Positions 44,974 to 55,417 of a DNA stretch of 64,000 bases are shown here, in pieces. The stretch is from an uncultured Dehalococcoidia bacterium (GTDB lineage Bacteria > Chloroflexota > Dehalococcoidia > Lucifugimonadales > CATOSD01): assembly GCA_951812395.1 (NCBI GenBank), contig CATOSD010000002.1:858442-922441 (forward strand), read 5' to 3'. The notes below the pieces were generated by a model, which worked only from the letters and a program-made list of their open reading frames with translations, ran no database searches and had not been told where the DNA came from. Both the position numbers and the translations under genes were made by a program. Position 1 is the stretch's first letter; the number at the start of each line of letters is the position of its first letter.

Positions 44974-46926
44974 TTGAGCAAACAGCCGGAGCTGATTCCG
45001 AGAAGGACACTGTACGGTAACCCTGAGCGTACCGACGTACAACTGAGCGATGACGGCGCGCACATCTCCTACCTGGCCCCCATGGACGGCGTGATGAACG
45101 TGTGGGTGGCGCCCGCCGGCTCCGTAGAGGATGCTCGTCCCGTTACGCACGATACGGACAGGGGCATACGCCTGTACCTCTGGACTTACGACCCCGCGCA
45201 CCTCCTGTACGTCCAGGACCGCGCCGGTGACGAGGACTGGCACGTCTACGCCGTCAACATCGACAGTGGAGAGGCAAGGGACCTTACACCATACGAGGGT
45301 GTCAGCGCTTTCCCGAGTGGACTTTCCCGGCGGTTCCCTGATGAGGTCCTGATCGGCATCAACCACAGGGACCCCCAGTGTCACGACCTCTACCGGGTCA
45401 ACATTCACACCGGCGAATCGCAACTCGTCACGGAGAACGACATTGGCGCCGCCGCAATCCTGGCCGACCGGGAATTCAGGGCGAGGCTGGCTCGGGTGCC
45501 CACGCCCGACGGAGGGTCCAACATCCTCGCGCTGGCCGACTCCGGCGAGTGGACTTCCACGATGACCGTAGGGCCCGAGGATGATCTGACAACATTCGCG
45601 CTTTACTTCGAAGAAGACGGCCGCACGCTCTACATGTTCGACAGCCGCGGGCGAGACACTTCGGCGCTGGTGGCCGTCGATACAGAGACCGGGGAGACCA
45701 CGGAACTGGCCAGCGATTCCAGGGCCGATGCCTCGGGGCTCATTGTTCAACCAGTAACAGGCAGACCCCAAGCGGTATCGTTTGAGCACGACCGTGTCGC
45801 CTGGAACGTCCTCGATGATTCGATTGCCAGCGACCTGGAACGAATCACTGCCAAGAATGCGGGAGACTTCCAAGTGCTTTCGCGCTCGGTCGACGACAGC
45901 AGATGGATAGTCTGCTACAGGAAAGACGCCGGCCCGGAAACGTACTATCTTTACGAGCGGGACTCCGCCAACATGGTCTATCTGTTTTCGGACCGGCCTT
46001 CCCTGGAAGGCGCGCCACTCGCTCAAATGCACACCACGGCCGTTAGCTCGAGGGACGGTCTCGACCTGATCGTTTACTACACGCTGCCAGTCGGCTCTGC
46101 GAGCGAAGACGCGGACAGGCCCGCTGAGCCGCTGCCTGCGGTGTTGCTCGTTCATGGTGGGCCATGGGCCAGGGACAGTTGGGGATTCAATCCCCTTCAT
46201 CAGCTCCTGGCAAACCGCGGCTACGCCGTGATAAGCGTAAACTTCCGCGGTTCCACGGGCCTCGGGAAGCAGTTCGTCAACGCCGGCAACCGGGAGTGGG
46301 CGGGCGCAATGCACGACGACCTTATCGACGTCGTCGAATGGGCGGTGGACCAGGGGATCGCCGACCGAGACCGCGTGGCGATTGTGGGCGGCAGCTACGG
46401 AGGGTACGCCACTCTCGTCGGCCTCACCTTCACGCCGGAGGTGTTCGTCTGTGGCGTAGACATCGTTGGCCCATCCAATCTGAACACGCTGCTGGACACG
46501 GTGCCGCCCTACTGGACGCCCATGCTCAACATGTTCCGCGCGCGAGTCGGCGACAATTCGACTGAGGAGGGCAAACGCTTCCTCGCGGAGCGGTCGCCGC
46601 TCTCCCGCGTGGACGAAATCGTCCGTCCGCTGCTGATAGCCCAGGGGGCGAACGATCCGCGTGTCAAGCAATCCGAGTCCGACCAGATCGTCGACGCGAT
46701 GCGGGAGCGAGGTATTCCCGTCGCCTACCTGCTGTACCCCGACGAGGGCCACGGCTTCGCCCGGCCGGAAAACAACCTGTCCTTCATGGCCGTCGCGGAA
46801 GCGTTTCTCGCCCGGTGCCTCGGCGGCAGGTACGAGCCGATTGGAGACGACTTCGAAGGTTCTTCAGTACGGGTGTTAGCTGGTAAGGAGGAAGTACCGG
46901 GGCTTACGGACGGGCTTGCTCAATAG
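44974..46926 (+). CDS. S9-family prolyl oligopeptidase-like peptidase
   Basis: The 650-residue product has an N-terminal beta-propeller region (to about 360) with repeats such as 'LSDDGAHISYLAPMDG' and an alpha/beta-hydrolase domain: 'VLLVHGGPWARDSWGFNP' near 391, nucleophile 'IVGGSYGGYATLVGL' near 470-484, Asp in 'QGANDPRVK' near 558 and His in 'DEGHGF' near 591. It is of the acylaminoacyl/dipeptidyl peptidase type. TTG 44974 is chosen because GAGGAGG stands 7 bases before it. A second S9 peptidase is at 51417. Confidence 0.88.
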   Translation: MSKQPELIPRRTLYGNPERTDVQLSDDGAHISYLAPMDGVMNVWVAPAGSVEDARPVTHDTDRGIRLYLWTYDPAHLLYVQDRAGDEDWHVYAVNIDSGEARDLTPYEGVSAFPSGLSRRFPDEVLIGINHRDPQCHDLYRVNIHTGESQLVTENDIGAAAILADREFRARLARVPTPDGGSNILALADSGEWTSTMTVGPEDDLTTFALYFEEDGRTLYMFDSRGRDTSALVAVDTETGETTELASDSRADASGLIVQPVTGRPQAVSFEHDRVAWNVLDDSIASDLERITAKNAGDFQVLSRSVDDSRWIVCYRKDAGPETYYLYERDSANMVYLFSDRPSLEGAPLAQMHTTAVSSRDGLDLIVYYTLPVGSASEDADRPAEPLPAVLLVHGGPWARDSWGFNPLHQLLANRGYAVISVNFRGSTGLGKQFVNAGNREWAGAMHDDLIDVVEWAVDQGIADRDRVAIVGGSYGGYATLVGLTFTPEVFVCGVDIVGPSNLNTLLDTVPPYWTPMLNMFRARVGDNSTEEGKRFLAERSPLSRVDEIVRPLLIAQGANDPRVKQSESDQIVDAMRERGIPVAYLLYPDEGHGFARPENNLSFMAVAEAFLARCLGGRYEPIGDDFEGSSVRVLAGKEEVPGLTDGLAQ

Positions 46927-47048
46927 ACGGCGGGAAGTATCCGGTACTTCGCCCGTGACCGGTACTCCGCCCACTTCCAGGTGTGTGTTGTCTAGTTCAT
47001 ACACCTTTCATACGTCAAAGCCCTCAGGTCAAGAGGCGCACCGGAAGT

Positions 47049-47642
47049 CTAGCCGAGTGTGGGCTTGGTGACCATCAGGTAGAGCGAGCAGACCGGCAGG
47101 GCAATGGCAATCGCTCCCCAGAAGTACCACCGGCGCAGCGCCGATAAGAATTTCGCGGGCGGCTCCCCCTCGTATCCCGACGGGTCGGAGCACACGGCAG
47201 TGCGGTGCTGGACGGTGATGAGTATTCCCACCCAGATAGCCCCTGACAGGGTGAATAGCGCCAGGGCAAGGCTAATCCAGGACATCTCGTGGAATGCGCC
47301 CCATCCGCCCCAGCGGGCCAGCACCATGGCAGTGCCGTTCAAGAGTATGAGCAGCACGCCGGGAAGCGTGAACAGCAGGTCGGCGCGGATGACGGCCTTC
47401 GCTGAGAAGTGTATAACGTTGAGACTCCGCGACCTCTCCGCCATCAGCATCCACGCCGCGGTGACGACGTCGCCTGGCGCAGGCTGTACAGCAGCAGCGA
47501 GGTCCATACGATGACCGATGCCGCCGCCTCGCGTGCGAAGGATTAGCTGCGCCAGGAAGATCACCTGCGGACTGAAGAATCCAGCAATTGCTTCCGTCTG
47601 GGAAAGCTCGAACAGATGGCTGATGCCGAGCCATCCGATCAT
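47049..47642 (-). CDS. DUF2269-like membrane protein with rearranged N-terminus
   Basis: Residues from about 70 on ('AAWMLMAERSRSLNVIHFS', 'IRADLLFTLPGVLLILLNG', 'ISLALALFTLSGAIWVGILI', 'WYFWGAIAIALPVCSLYLM') form a DUF2269-type integral membrane protein. The N-terminal part reads membrane-like until 'VIFLAQLILRTR'. Then a polar stretch follows in frame, while the +1 frame holds a good TM segment 'SVIVWTSLLLYSLRQ'. So the N-terminal half seems to come from another gene and to be joined through frameshift/deletion. Either a fused pseudogene or a shorter gene starting at an inner Met. Confidence 0.5.
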   Translation of the reverse strand: MIGWLGISHLFELSQTEAIAGFFSPQVIFLAQLILRTRGGGIGHRMDLAAAVQPAPGDVVTAAWMLMAERSRSLNVIHFSAKAVIRADLLFTLPGVLLILLNGTAMVLARWGGWGAFHEMSWISLALALFTLSGAIWVGILITVQHRTAVCSDPSGYEGEPPAKFLSALRRWYFWGAIAIALPVCSLYLMVTKPTLG

Positions 47643-47871
47643 GGCCGAAGCCTCACTACTCCACTCACACGGCCATTTGGGATACCGGTACAGTGGAAGT
47701 CAATGACACGCCGAGAAGCCAGGTACCGCCCACACCCGACCCTTTCGTTCCCCACCACCCCGAAAAAAGCGTCACCTTCCTGCGCCGCCCGTGCTCTCTC
47801 CCTGCGCCATGCGTGCCCCACACCCGCTCCGCCACGTCCCCACTTCTGCGCCGTTTCTCCCCACCAATTCG

Positions 47872-49765
47872 CCCTGATCCGGCGTTTTCGCCCAAATCCA
47901 CCGCCTAACCGCGGCGGGGGGGGGGGTGTGGTGGGTTGGCGAGGGTGAATGTGCGTTTTGGGGCCGGTCAGTTGGCGTGGGGAAGGTCGATGCGACGGTC
48001 TGGGGGCGTGAGGCGGTTCCTGAGAGGGTAGTTGGAGGGTTTTGGGCGAGTTTCGGACACGGCGAAGCCGACGACTTCGGGTCAGTCGCCTCGAGTGTGG
48101 GTGGATTCCTGAGGAGAATCAGGCCCGGAGCGGCGTGTTTGCCAGGGCCTGTATCCTGCGTTGCGCACTCACGAGCAGGTCATGGGTGGGGTGCCCTCTC
48201 GCGAGACGGATGGTGAGCCTCCTTGCGTGTCTGACCACTCGCCCCGCAACGCAGATTACGCCGAAGCGCACCGCTTTCAGACGCTTGCTCACCCACTCTT
48301 CCCCCAACACCAGCCGCTTCATCGCTGAGTTCAGATTGAACGCCAACACCACTATCGCCCACCACGCCGCGTTCGACCCGAACTTCCCCGACGGCAGCCT
48401 GCCCCCCGCAAGGTCCTCCTTCAGCACCGAATGGACCTCCTCCCCTTTGCCGCACCTCTGCCTGTACCACCGGACCAACTCATCCCCAGGCAGCTCTCGG
48501 TTCGTCACCATCCCTGTCACTTTGTACAATTTGCCATCCCCCATCTCCATAATGGGAACCGACAGCTTCTCCCCATCCATGTCGAACAGCGGCGGGTTCG
48601 GCATACGCTCCCTTATCGCGATGAACCTGTAGTCGGGACTGTTCTTGCTGTATCCCGTCCAACTGGTCACGTAGCACACCTCGGCGTACTGCTGTCTTGT
48701 GGCCTCTCGTTGCTCACCCTCTGTCCTGTACAGGTCGTGCCATCCTTCCTCCTCTACCTCACTCACCGCCGCCCTGAACTCGGCCATCACGTTCACTCCC
48801 ACACAGAACTCGATCACTCCGAACCGCTCATCCCGCCCCTCGGCGCAGTACTTCAACAGCTCCTTCTGGTAGCCCGCCGAGTCAGACCTCATCATCACCT
48901 TGCTCACCCCTGGGGGCAGACACTCCAGCGACTCCTTCAACACCCTGAGCTGTTCGTAGCCCGCGTTCACGTTGCCGTCTCTGAACTCGGAGTGCACCAC
49001 AAGGTCCGCCTCATACCAGTAGGTGGTCAACGGCTGGTACGCCTTGTGCTTTTTGTAGCAGAAGCACGCCTGCCGCTTGTGCGTCCCTATCAGTGTGGCG
49101 TCCATGTCCAATGTCGCTTCGGTGTGTCCTGAATGGCCTCCCGCGAACCTCACCAGGTCCGCGTTGACCTTCCCAAGCCCTCTCAGCGCGTCGTTGGCCG
49201 CCGGTATGAACGCCTTGCGAGACCGTCTCCCGGCCTCCTCAGCCTCGTCGTGGAAACGGTCCAGATACCTGAACACCGCCGTGGGCGACGGCACAGTGCG
49301 GCTACGCTCCTTACGCCACCTTCTGAGCTGCGCCCTGCGCTCTGCCCGCCGCACTCCGTGAGTCTCCGCGGTGAGCAGCGCCCTGCCCAGCCCCTCGTCC
49401 TTCTCCAGCAGCCGCAGGTCATCCACCGACTCACCACCGGCCAGGTTGAGCATCACAAGCGCCGTCACATTCTGGGCGTCCGTCCACCCCTGTGTGCCCT
49501 CTCTCACTCCCACGTGACGGCGCACCGACTGCCCCAGTCGGGCAACAAACGCCAGGTCCAGGTATGCCGGCAACCCCGACAACGCCGTCATACCAGTAGA
49601 CTCGGTCTCCTCTGCGTAGTGGAAAGGAAGCGTTGCTTGCTGCATAATAGTCGCACCTCGTTGGTGATGGGTTGTTGTTGATAACTACCATCATAGCCGG
49701 CTTTACAGCCGGCTCCAACGAGGCCTTCTTTTGCAACTAGGCGGTGGATTTGGGTTTCGCCAGGG
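47872..49765. mobile_element. IS1380-family insertion sequence
   Basis: The single transposase gene is bounded by inverted ends. Both ends begin CCCTG and share the perfect core CCCAAATCCACCGCCTA (47891-47907 on plus, 49738-49754 on minus). The left end has about eight extra bases between the tip and the core. Length is about 1.9 kb, usual for IS1380. A G-run of 11 lies at about 47917-47927. I could not fix the target duplication. Confidence 0.75.
48119..49645 (-). CDS. IS1380-family transposase
   Basis: The 508-residue DDE transposase begins 'MQQATLPFHY', has 'TLDMDATLIGTHKR' near 178-191 with the first Asp, 'VMMRSDSAGYQKELL' near 250 with the second, and 'RCGKGEEVHSVLKEDLAGGRL' near 409-429 with the Glu, as in IS1380. 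The frame is intact, so the element may be active. Confidence 0.9.
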   Translation of the reverse strand: MQQATLPFHYAEETESTGMTALSGLPAYLDLAFVARLGQSVRRHVGVREGTQGWTDAQNVTALVMLNLAGGESVDDLRLLEKDEGLGRALLTAETHGVRRAERRAQLRRWRKERSRTVPSPTAVFRYLDRFHDEAEEAGRRSRKAFIPAANDALRGLGKVNADLVRFAGGHSGHTEATLDMDATLIGTHKRQACFCYKKHKAYQPLTTYWYEADLVVHSEFRDGNVNAGYEQLRVLKESLECLPPGVSKVMMRSDSAGYQKELLKYCAEGRDERFGVIEFCVGVNVMAEFRAAVSEVEEEGWHDLYRTEGEQREATRQQYAEVCYVTSWTGYSKNSPDYRFIAIRERMPNPPLFDMDGEKLSVPIMEMGDGKLYKVTGMVTNRELPGDELVRWYRQRCGKGEEVHSVLKEDLAGGRLPSGKFGSNAAWWAIVVLAFNLNSAMKRLVLGEEWVSKRLKAVRFGVICVAGRVVRHARRLTIRLARGHPTHDLLVSAQRRIQALANTPLRA

Positions 49766-50200
49766 CCCTTGAAACATACGCACGTCCGTGCTACCCTCGC
49801 CTCAGCGAGGGACCAACCCCGCGGCCCTGAGACACTACCTCCAACTGGATTTAGCCCCAGGCCTCTGTAGGAGCGTCCCTTGTGGGCGCCCTGTGGAGGC
49901 GAAGACTCGACTGGTCGACCCTGCTACGAGCCCCTGCCCTGCTCTGCCACGCGCCGCGACACTTGTGCTCCGAAATCATCCTCCGGGCATTACAGATTGG
50001 CGTGGGACCGCCGACACTCTCAGCTACGAGGTGCACAGAATGTCGCAGAATCGAGCAGATTTCGTATTCATGCTTTCGCGGGAGCAACGGTATTGGCTGC
50101 GCGTGGTAATCTGAAACAGTCTCTGTGTGATGCCCATTGATGAACGGGAGCGCTCTTGGGGTGTACACTGGAGGTGCACACCTAAAATGAGGTCCAGATC
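49766..50200. other. non-coding stretch with one strong hairpin
   Basis: A hairpin with 7-bp arms CCCTCGC (49794-49800) and GCGAGGG (49805-49811) and loop CTCA lies next to the IS end. No gene was found; frames 49851-50168 and others lack motifs. GGTGTACACT near 50160-50169 could be part of the promoter of the gene at 50201. Confidence 0.45.
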
Positions 50201-50623
50201 ATGCGAGTTATGGTGCTGGTGAAGGCAACCGAGGACAGCGAGGCGGGCGTCATGCCCTCGATCGACCTGTTCGAGGCGATGGTCCGATTCAACGAGGAGT
50301 TGGCAGAGGCCGGCGTGATGAAGGCAGGAGAGGGTCTCAAGCCCACGTTTCAGGGCAAGCGCGTCGCATTCGACGGGCCGAGCCGCACTGTCATCGACGG
50401 GCCGTTCGGCGCGACACGCGAGCTGGTCGCCGGTTTCTGGCTGTGGGAAGTGAAGGACATGGATGAGGCGGTCGAGTGGGTCAAGCGCTGCCCAAACCCT
50501 ATGCCCGGTCCCAGCGAGATTGAGATTCGACCGCTCTACGAAGCGTCCGACTTTGGCGAGGTGTTTACTCCCGAACTCCAGGAACGGGAAGAGAGTCTCC
50601 GGGAAGAGATGGCCGGTGGCTGA
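50201..50623 (+). CDS. YCII-related (DGPF domain) protein
   Basis: The 140-residue protein starts 'MRVMVLVKATEDSEAG' and has 'VIDGPFGATRELVAGFWLWE' near 65-84 with the DGPF motif, and 'AVEWVKRCPNPMPGPSEIEI' near 91-110. It is a small cytoplasmic ferredoxin-like fold protein of unknown substrate. It overlaps the phosphatase gene by eight bases. Confidence 0.85.
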   Translation: MRVMVLVKATEDSEAGVMPSIDLFEAMVRFNEELAEAGVMKAGEGLKPTFQGKRVAFDGPSRTVIDGPFGATRELVAGFWLWEVKDMDEAVEWVKRCPNPMPGPSEIEIRPLYEASDFGEVFTPELQEREESLREEMAGG

Positions 50624-51380
50624 TGAGTTAAAACAGCGCCACATCGCGTTCGAGCGCTGCTTCAACTTCCGCGACTTGGGCGGATACACCACGCGCGGCG
50701 GGCACGTCACTGCATGGCGCAAGCTCTACCGCAGCAGCGAGATACACACGATGACGGAGGTCGACGCCGCCCGTGCTCGGGATGAGCTTGGCGTCAAGAC
50801 CGTGATCGACCTGCGCCAACCGGCAGTGGCCGCCGGTGACGCCGACGGCTCGCTCGCTAGGCCGCCCACGCGCTACCACAACATCCCGCTGATCGACGAC
50901 GGAGACATGCCGGAGGACAGCGCCGGCCCGTCCCCGGTGGCGGCGGTGTCCATTGATTACCTGCGCCGGCTGGAGCAGCCCCAATACGGCAAGGGCATCG
51001 TGCGTGCGCTCAGAAGATTCGGCGAGCCGGGAGCGCTTCCAGCGGTGGTGCACTGCTCCGCCGGCAAGGACCGCACCGGCCTCGTGGCAGCCGTGCTGCT
51101 CGGAGTCCTCGGCGTTGAGGACGAGGACATCGTGCGCGACTACGCCCTCACCGCACGCTACATGCCCAGGCTGCTGGACCACTGGTGGGAGAACGAAAAC
51201 AAGACACAATCGACGCGGTACGAGCACCTTCCGCCCTACATCTACGACGCCCGCCCGGAGACTATGGAGCACGTGCTGGATACGGTCAAACAGCGATACG
51301 GCAGTATGCGGGGCTACCTGGAGCGGCACGGTGGCGACGCCGCGTTGGTACGCAGCCTTGAGAACGCCCTCTTCGTCTGA
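50616..51380 (+). CDS. tyrosine-protein phosphatase (Y_phosphatase3 type)
   Basis: From GTG 50616 the product has 254 residues: 'CFNFRDLGGYTTRGG' near 15-29, 'KTVIDLRQPAV' near 60, and the P-loop 'VVHCSAGKDRTGLVAAV' near 143-159 with the CX5R catalytic motif (Cys, Arg). It probably removes phosphate from Tyr, Ser/Thr or a lipid. Translational coupling with the YCII-like gene is likely. Confidence 0.88.
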   Translation: MADELKQRHIAFERCFNFRDLGGYTTRGGHVTAWRKLYRSSEIHTMTEVDAARARDELGVKTVIDLRQPAVAAGDADGSLARPPTRYHNIPLIDDGDMPEDSAGPSPVAAVSIDYLRRLEQPQYGKGIVRALRRFGEPGALPAVVHCSAGKDRTGLVAAVLLGVLGVEDEDIVRDYALTARYMPRLLDHWWENENKTQSTRYEHLPPYIYDARPETMEHVLDTVKQRYGSMRGYLERHGGDAALVRSLENALFV

Positions 51381-51416
51381 TCGACTGCCGACACTGCCGG
51401 AACTAGGAGGCCTGCA

Positions 51417-53354
51417 TTGGCCGATTCGAATATAGCGCCCTTCGGCTCGTGGAAGTCACCCATCACGTCCGACCTCGTCGCGTCCGGCGCCACCGGAATC
51501 GGCCAGACCGCCATAGACGGCGGGGACGTGTACTGGATCGAACGGCGCGCGTCCGAGGGCGGCCGCAACGTCATCATGCGCCGTACCCCGGACGGCGACG
51601 CCACCGAGTTAACCCCTCCCGACTTCAACGTGCGCACCACAGTTCACGAATACGGCGGTGGCGACTTCACCGTCTCGCACGGCGTGGTCTACTTCTCGAA
51701 CTACCCCGACCAGCGCCTCTACCGCCAGCGGCCCGGCGAGTCGCCGTCGCCCGTTACGCCCCCGATCGACATGCGCTACGCCGACGGCGCAATCGACCCG
51801 GCCCGCAACCGCATGGTGTGCGTGCGCGAGGACCACACCTCGCCCTGGCGCGAGCCTGTGAGCACCCTGGTTAGCATCGACCTTCGCAGCGGCGCCGCAC
51901 GTGTGCTGGTGTCGGGCAACAGCTTCTACTCCTCCCCGCGCGTCAACGGCGACGGAACCCGCCTCGCGTGGCTCACCTGGAATCACCCGAACATGCCCTG
52001 GGACGGCGCCGAGCTGTGGACGGCGGACCTGGACGAACCGGGCGCGCCCGGCGAGCCGGTGCTGGTGGCCGGCGGCGCCGACGAGTCGATCTTCCAGCCG
52101 GAGTGGTCCCCCGACGGCGCCCTCTACTTCGTGTCCGACAGGTCGGGCTGGTGGAACCTGCACCGCTGGCGCGACGGACAGGTGGAGGCGGTGTGTCCCA
52201 TAGAGGCCGAGTTCGGCGTGCCCCAATGGGGACTTGGAATGTCCACCTACGGATTCGCCTCCGCTGGACGCATCATCTGCGCCTACAACCAGGGCGGCAC
52301 GTGGCACGTCGGCGACCTGGACACCGCGACGCTCACCCTCCAGAGAGTGCCCACGCCGTTCACCGATATAGGCAGGTCCGGACTGCGCGTATCCTCCGGC
52401 CTCGCGGTATTCGCCGCCGGCTCACCCTCCATGCCCGAGTCGCTCATGCTGCACGAGCTCGCCACGGGCCGCACCAAGACGTTGCGCAACTCCAGCGACG
52501 TGTCCGTCGACTCGGGCTACTTCTCGAGCCCCGAGGCCATCGAGTTCCCCACCGGGGACGGCCTGACCGCCCACGCATTCTTCTACCCTCCGCGCAACCG
52601 GGACTACCACCCGCAGCCGGGTGAGAAGCCGCCCCTGCTCGTCATCAGCCACGGAGGGCCGACAGGCGCGACCTCGACCACGCTGAGGCTGGACGTCCAG
52701 TTCTGGACCAGCCGCGGCTTCGCCCTGCTCGACGTAAACTACGGCGGAAGCACCGGCTACGGCACGGCCTACCGGCGGCGCCTCAACGGCCGGTGGGGCA
52801 TCGTGGACGTGGACGACTGCGCCAACGGCGCCCGATTCCTGGCGCAGCGCGGCGACGTGGACGCGGCCAGAATGGCCATCAAAGGCGGCAGCGCGGGCGG
52901 ATACACCACGCTCTCGGCACTCACCTTCCGCGACGTGTTCAGCGCGGGGGCGAGCTACTATGGCATCAGCGATCTGGAGGCGCTGGCGCAGGACACCCAC
53001 AAGTTCGAGTCCCGCTACCTCGACACGATGATAGGCCCCTACCCCGACAGGAGGGACCTGTACGTCGAGCGCTCTCCCATCCACCACACCGGGCGGCTGT
53101 CGTGTCCCATCATCCTGTTCCAGGGCCTCGAAGACAAGGTAGTGCCGCCCAACCAGGCCGAGATGATGCTGGACGCGCTGCGGCAGAAAGGGCTGCCTGT
53201 GGCCTACGTCGCCTTCGAGGGCGAGCAGCACGGCTTCCGCATCGCCGCCAACATCAAACGCGCGCTGGACGCCGAGATCTACTTCTATTCGAGAGTATTC
53301 GGCTTCGATCTCGCCGATCCGGTAGAGCCCGTGCCAATCGAGAATCTGTCCTAG
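51417..53354 (+). CDS. S9-family peptidase (dipeptidyl/acylaminoacyl peptidase)
   Basis: The 645-residue product has a propeller region to about 390 and then an alpha/beta-hydrolase: '[14 protein letters not shown]' near 404, '[13 protein letters not shown]' near 438, nucleophile '[15 protein letters not shown]' near 486-500, '[12 protein letters not shown]' near 571 and 'GEQHGF' near 602. TTG 51417 follows AGGAGG. It is a paralogue of the peptidase at 44974 but with different GSxGG text. Confidence 0.88.
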   Translation: MADSNIAPFGSWKSPITSDLVASGATGIGQTAIDGGDVYWIERRASEGGRNVIMRRTPDGDATELTPPDFNVRTTVHEYGGGDFTVSHGVVYFSNYPDQRLYRQRPGESPSPVTPPIDMRYADGAIDPARNRMVCVREDHTSPWREPVSTLVSIDLRSGAARVLVSGNSFYSSPRVNGDGTRLAWLTWNHPNMPWDGAELWTADLDEPGAPGEPVLVAGGADESIFQPEWSPDGALYFVSDRSGWWNLHRWRDGQVEAVCPIEAEFGVPQWGLGMSTYGFASAGRIICAYNQGGTWHVGDLDTATLTLQRVPTPFTDIGRSGLRVSSGLAVFAAGSPSMPESLMLHELATGRTKTLRNSSDVSVDSGYFSSPEAIEFPTGDGLTAHAFFYPPRNRDYHPQPGEKPPLLVISHGGPTGATSTTLRLDVQFWTSRGFALLDVNYGGSTGYGTAYRRRLNGRWGIVDVDDCANGARFLAQRGDVDAARMAIKGGSAGGYTTLSALTFRDVFSAGASYYGISDLEALAQDTHKFESRYLDTMIGPYPDRRDLYVERSPIHHTGRLSCPIILFQGLEDKVVPPNQAEMMLDALRQKGLPVAYVAFEGEQHGFRIAANIKRALDAEIYFYSRVFGFDLADPVEPVPIENLS

Positions 53355-53362
53355 CGTGCCGC

Positions 53363-54322
53363 TCAGTCCGTTGGACGCGCGCCCTCGAAGTAACTCCGCG
53401 GGTTGTCGACCATCATTCGGTCGATTACCACCGCTGGCACCCCCGATTCCATCAGTCTCGGAATGACCGCGCGACTGATCCACAGATAACCGTCCGGGTT
53501 CTGTTCTCTGCTGGACATCCCGGACGAACTGATGCGCGACAGCACGACGTTCCAGTCGTGCGACAGCATCATGCTGGGCGCCAGCCCCTCGTCCAGCCGA
53601 TCCTTCAGGTAGTCGGTCCGCTCCCGCCACTCGGGAAGGTCCGCGCTGCCGTGGGGACTGTTGATGTCCCACCCCAGCCAGACGCCGAGCCTGGCAAGCT
53701 CGCGGTGATAGTCCGGGTCGAGAGTGTTGCTGAGGTGCCCCACGTAAATCTGGTGCGGCTCGACACCCTCCTCTTTCAGGATTCGCACCTGCTCCTCGCC
53801 TATCCGCGAGCTTGTCGGCGTGTGGGTCGAGATCGGTACGCCGGTCCGCAGGTGCGTTCGAGCGGAGGCTCTCAGCATCAGCTCCTCCTGCTCGGAAATC
53901 GGGTCGCTGGTGGCCACCTTGATGACGCCTGCCTTAATGTCCGTGCCGTCGATCCCCTGCTCTATCTCACGCACCCACAGGTCCGCGATAAAGTCCTTGT
54001 CCCTGCCCCAGAAGCTCCTCGGAATGTCCAGCCAGCAGCCTGTGCAGCAGATGAACTGCACCGCCGTCCGCTCCGAGACCTCTCGCATCAGGACGACGTC
54101 GCGGCCTAGATCCAGCGGAGAGACCTCGACAACCGTGTCGACGCCGCCCGCCTTGGCCTCGTTGAACGACTCAAGGGCCATGTCCAGCACCTTGTCGCGC
54201 AGCTCCAGCTCCGGGTACGTTACCCGGATGCCCGCCGACGAGTCGACCAGGTGCTCGTGTGGAAGCGTGAACCCAAGCTCCGCCGTATCCAGCGGCCCCA
54301 TAACCGAGTTTATGGTTGCCAA
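53363..54322 (-). CDS. phosphotriesterase-family metal hydrolase
   Basis: From TTG 54322, which has GGAGG upstream, the product has 319 residues. Metal ligands of the PTE family are seen: 'FTLPHEHL' (HxH) near 18-25, 'IKAGVIKVATS' near 131 with the bridging Lys, 'ISTHTPTSS' near 167, 'YVGHLSN' near 196, and 'LSHDWN' near 260. Family members hydrolyse lactones or phosphotriesters; the substrate is unknown. Convergent with the S9 gene. Confidence 0.82.
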   Translation of the reverse strand: MATINSVMGPLDTAELGFTLPHEHLVDSSAGIRVTYPELELRDKVLDMALESFNEAKAGGVDTVVEVSPLDLGRDVVLMREVSERTAVQFICCTGCWLDIPRSFWGRDKDFIADLWVREIEQGIDGTDIKAGVIKVATSDPISEQEELMLRASARTHLRTGVPISTHTPTSSRIGEEQVRILKEEGVEPHQIYVGHLSNTLDPDYHRELARLGVWLGWDINSPHGSADLPEWRERTDYLKDRLDEGLAPSMMLSHDWNVVLSRISSSGMSSREQNPDGYLWISRAVIPRLMESGVPAVVIDRMMVDNPRSYFEGARPTD

Positions 54323-54437
54323 ATCACACCTCCGGTCACTCCATCGCCGCCCCAATCGCTGCGTAGCGATTCAGCAGATTCTACTAGCTCCGATCCTGTG
54401 TGAAGACTGTCGGTGGACAGAGACCTGACCATTCGGC

Positions 54438-55400
54438 TCACGTGGACAGATCGTCGGTTTCCAGCGTCTGGGCAATTCGCTCGATCTCGCCAATGGAGAG
54501 CGCCGCGATACCCGCCGTCTCACATTTCATGCCCGAATATGAGGTGGCGAAGCGTGCGACCCGCTCCAGAGGCCAGCCCTTCCGCAGTCCGTAGATCGCC
54601 CCAGCAGAAAACGCCGCGCCCGCACCGAAACAGTCGACGACCGAAACCTCTGCCGGTCGCACGCGATAGGCCTTGCTTCCCCGCGCGACCAGACTGCCTT
54701 GCTCACCCATCGTCACCAGCACGGTCCCCACGCCCCGCTCCATCAAAGAGCGCGCGACCTCTAATGGGCTGCCGCTGGCGTCGGGTTCGTCCATGGATAC
54801 CTGGCAGATTTCTGAGTGGGCGATAAGCTCCGACGAGCACCCCTCGGCCCCGTACTGGGCCTCCAGGTTCACGAACACGGGCACGCCAAGCGAGTAGGCT
54901 GTCGCCGACGCCGCCGCAACGCTCGGCCCGTCGTACCAGTCGACGTAGAGCAGCCCGGCCCCCGAAAGCTCAGCGGCAGACGGGGGCAGCAGATTGGCCA
55001 TGGCGGACGGCGCGCGCCGCTGGAAGTATGTGCGGCCTCCATCGGCATCCAAAATCGCCACCTCCAGCGGTGTCTCGTATCCCTCCACAATCCGACGCCC
55101 GGAGTTGACTCCCCAGGACTCTAGGTGCTGCTCGACCCTCTCCCCATATTGGTCGTCTCCGGTTGGAGAGGTCACGAGCTTTGCCGGCACTCCCCAGTGT
55201 GTGAGAATGCTGGCGATGATAACGGCGTCGTCGCCCACGGTCTCGACGAACTCGTTCACCAGCGCGCCGCCATTGGGCGGCGGAAGGCTGTCGATTGCGA
55301 GGAGCAGGCAATGTGTCAGGAATCCAAAGCAGACGACCTTACCGCTGAGCCTCTCACCCGATCGCCGGCCTTCGCCTGGCTCTCGCGAGTGCACGGCCAC
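54438..55400 (-). CDS. PfkB/ribokinase-family sugar kinase
   Basis: The product has about 320 residues: 'KVVCFGFLTHCLLLAIDSLP' near 21-40, 'ETVGDDAVIIASILTHWG' near 53-70, and the anion-hole motif 'VVDCFGAGAAFSAGAIYGL' near 259-277 with the catalytic Asp/GAGA. It phosphorylates a sugar or nucleoside. The GTG at 55400 has no clear ribosome site, so the start is uncertain. The broken Cache gene lies 17 bases upstream on the same strand. Confidence 0.8.
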   Translation of the reverse strand: MAVHSREPGEGRRSGERLSGKVVCFGFLTHCLLLAIDSLPPPNGGALVNEFVETVGDDAVIIASILTHWGVPAKLVTSPTGDDQYGERVEQHLESWGVNSGRRIVEGYETPLEVAILDADGGRTYFQRRAPSAMANLLPPSAAELSGAGLLYVDWYDGPSVAAASATAYSLGVPVFVNLEAQYGAEGCSSELIAHSEICQVSMDEPDASGSPLEVARSLMERGVGTVLVTMGEQGSLVARGSKAYRVRPAEVSVVDCFGAGAAFSAGAIYGLRKGWPLERVARFATSYSGMKCETAGIAALSIGEIERIAQTLETDDLST

Positions 55401-55417
55401 TTCAGCGGGACCCCGGG

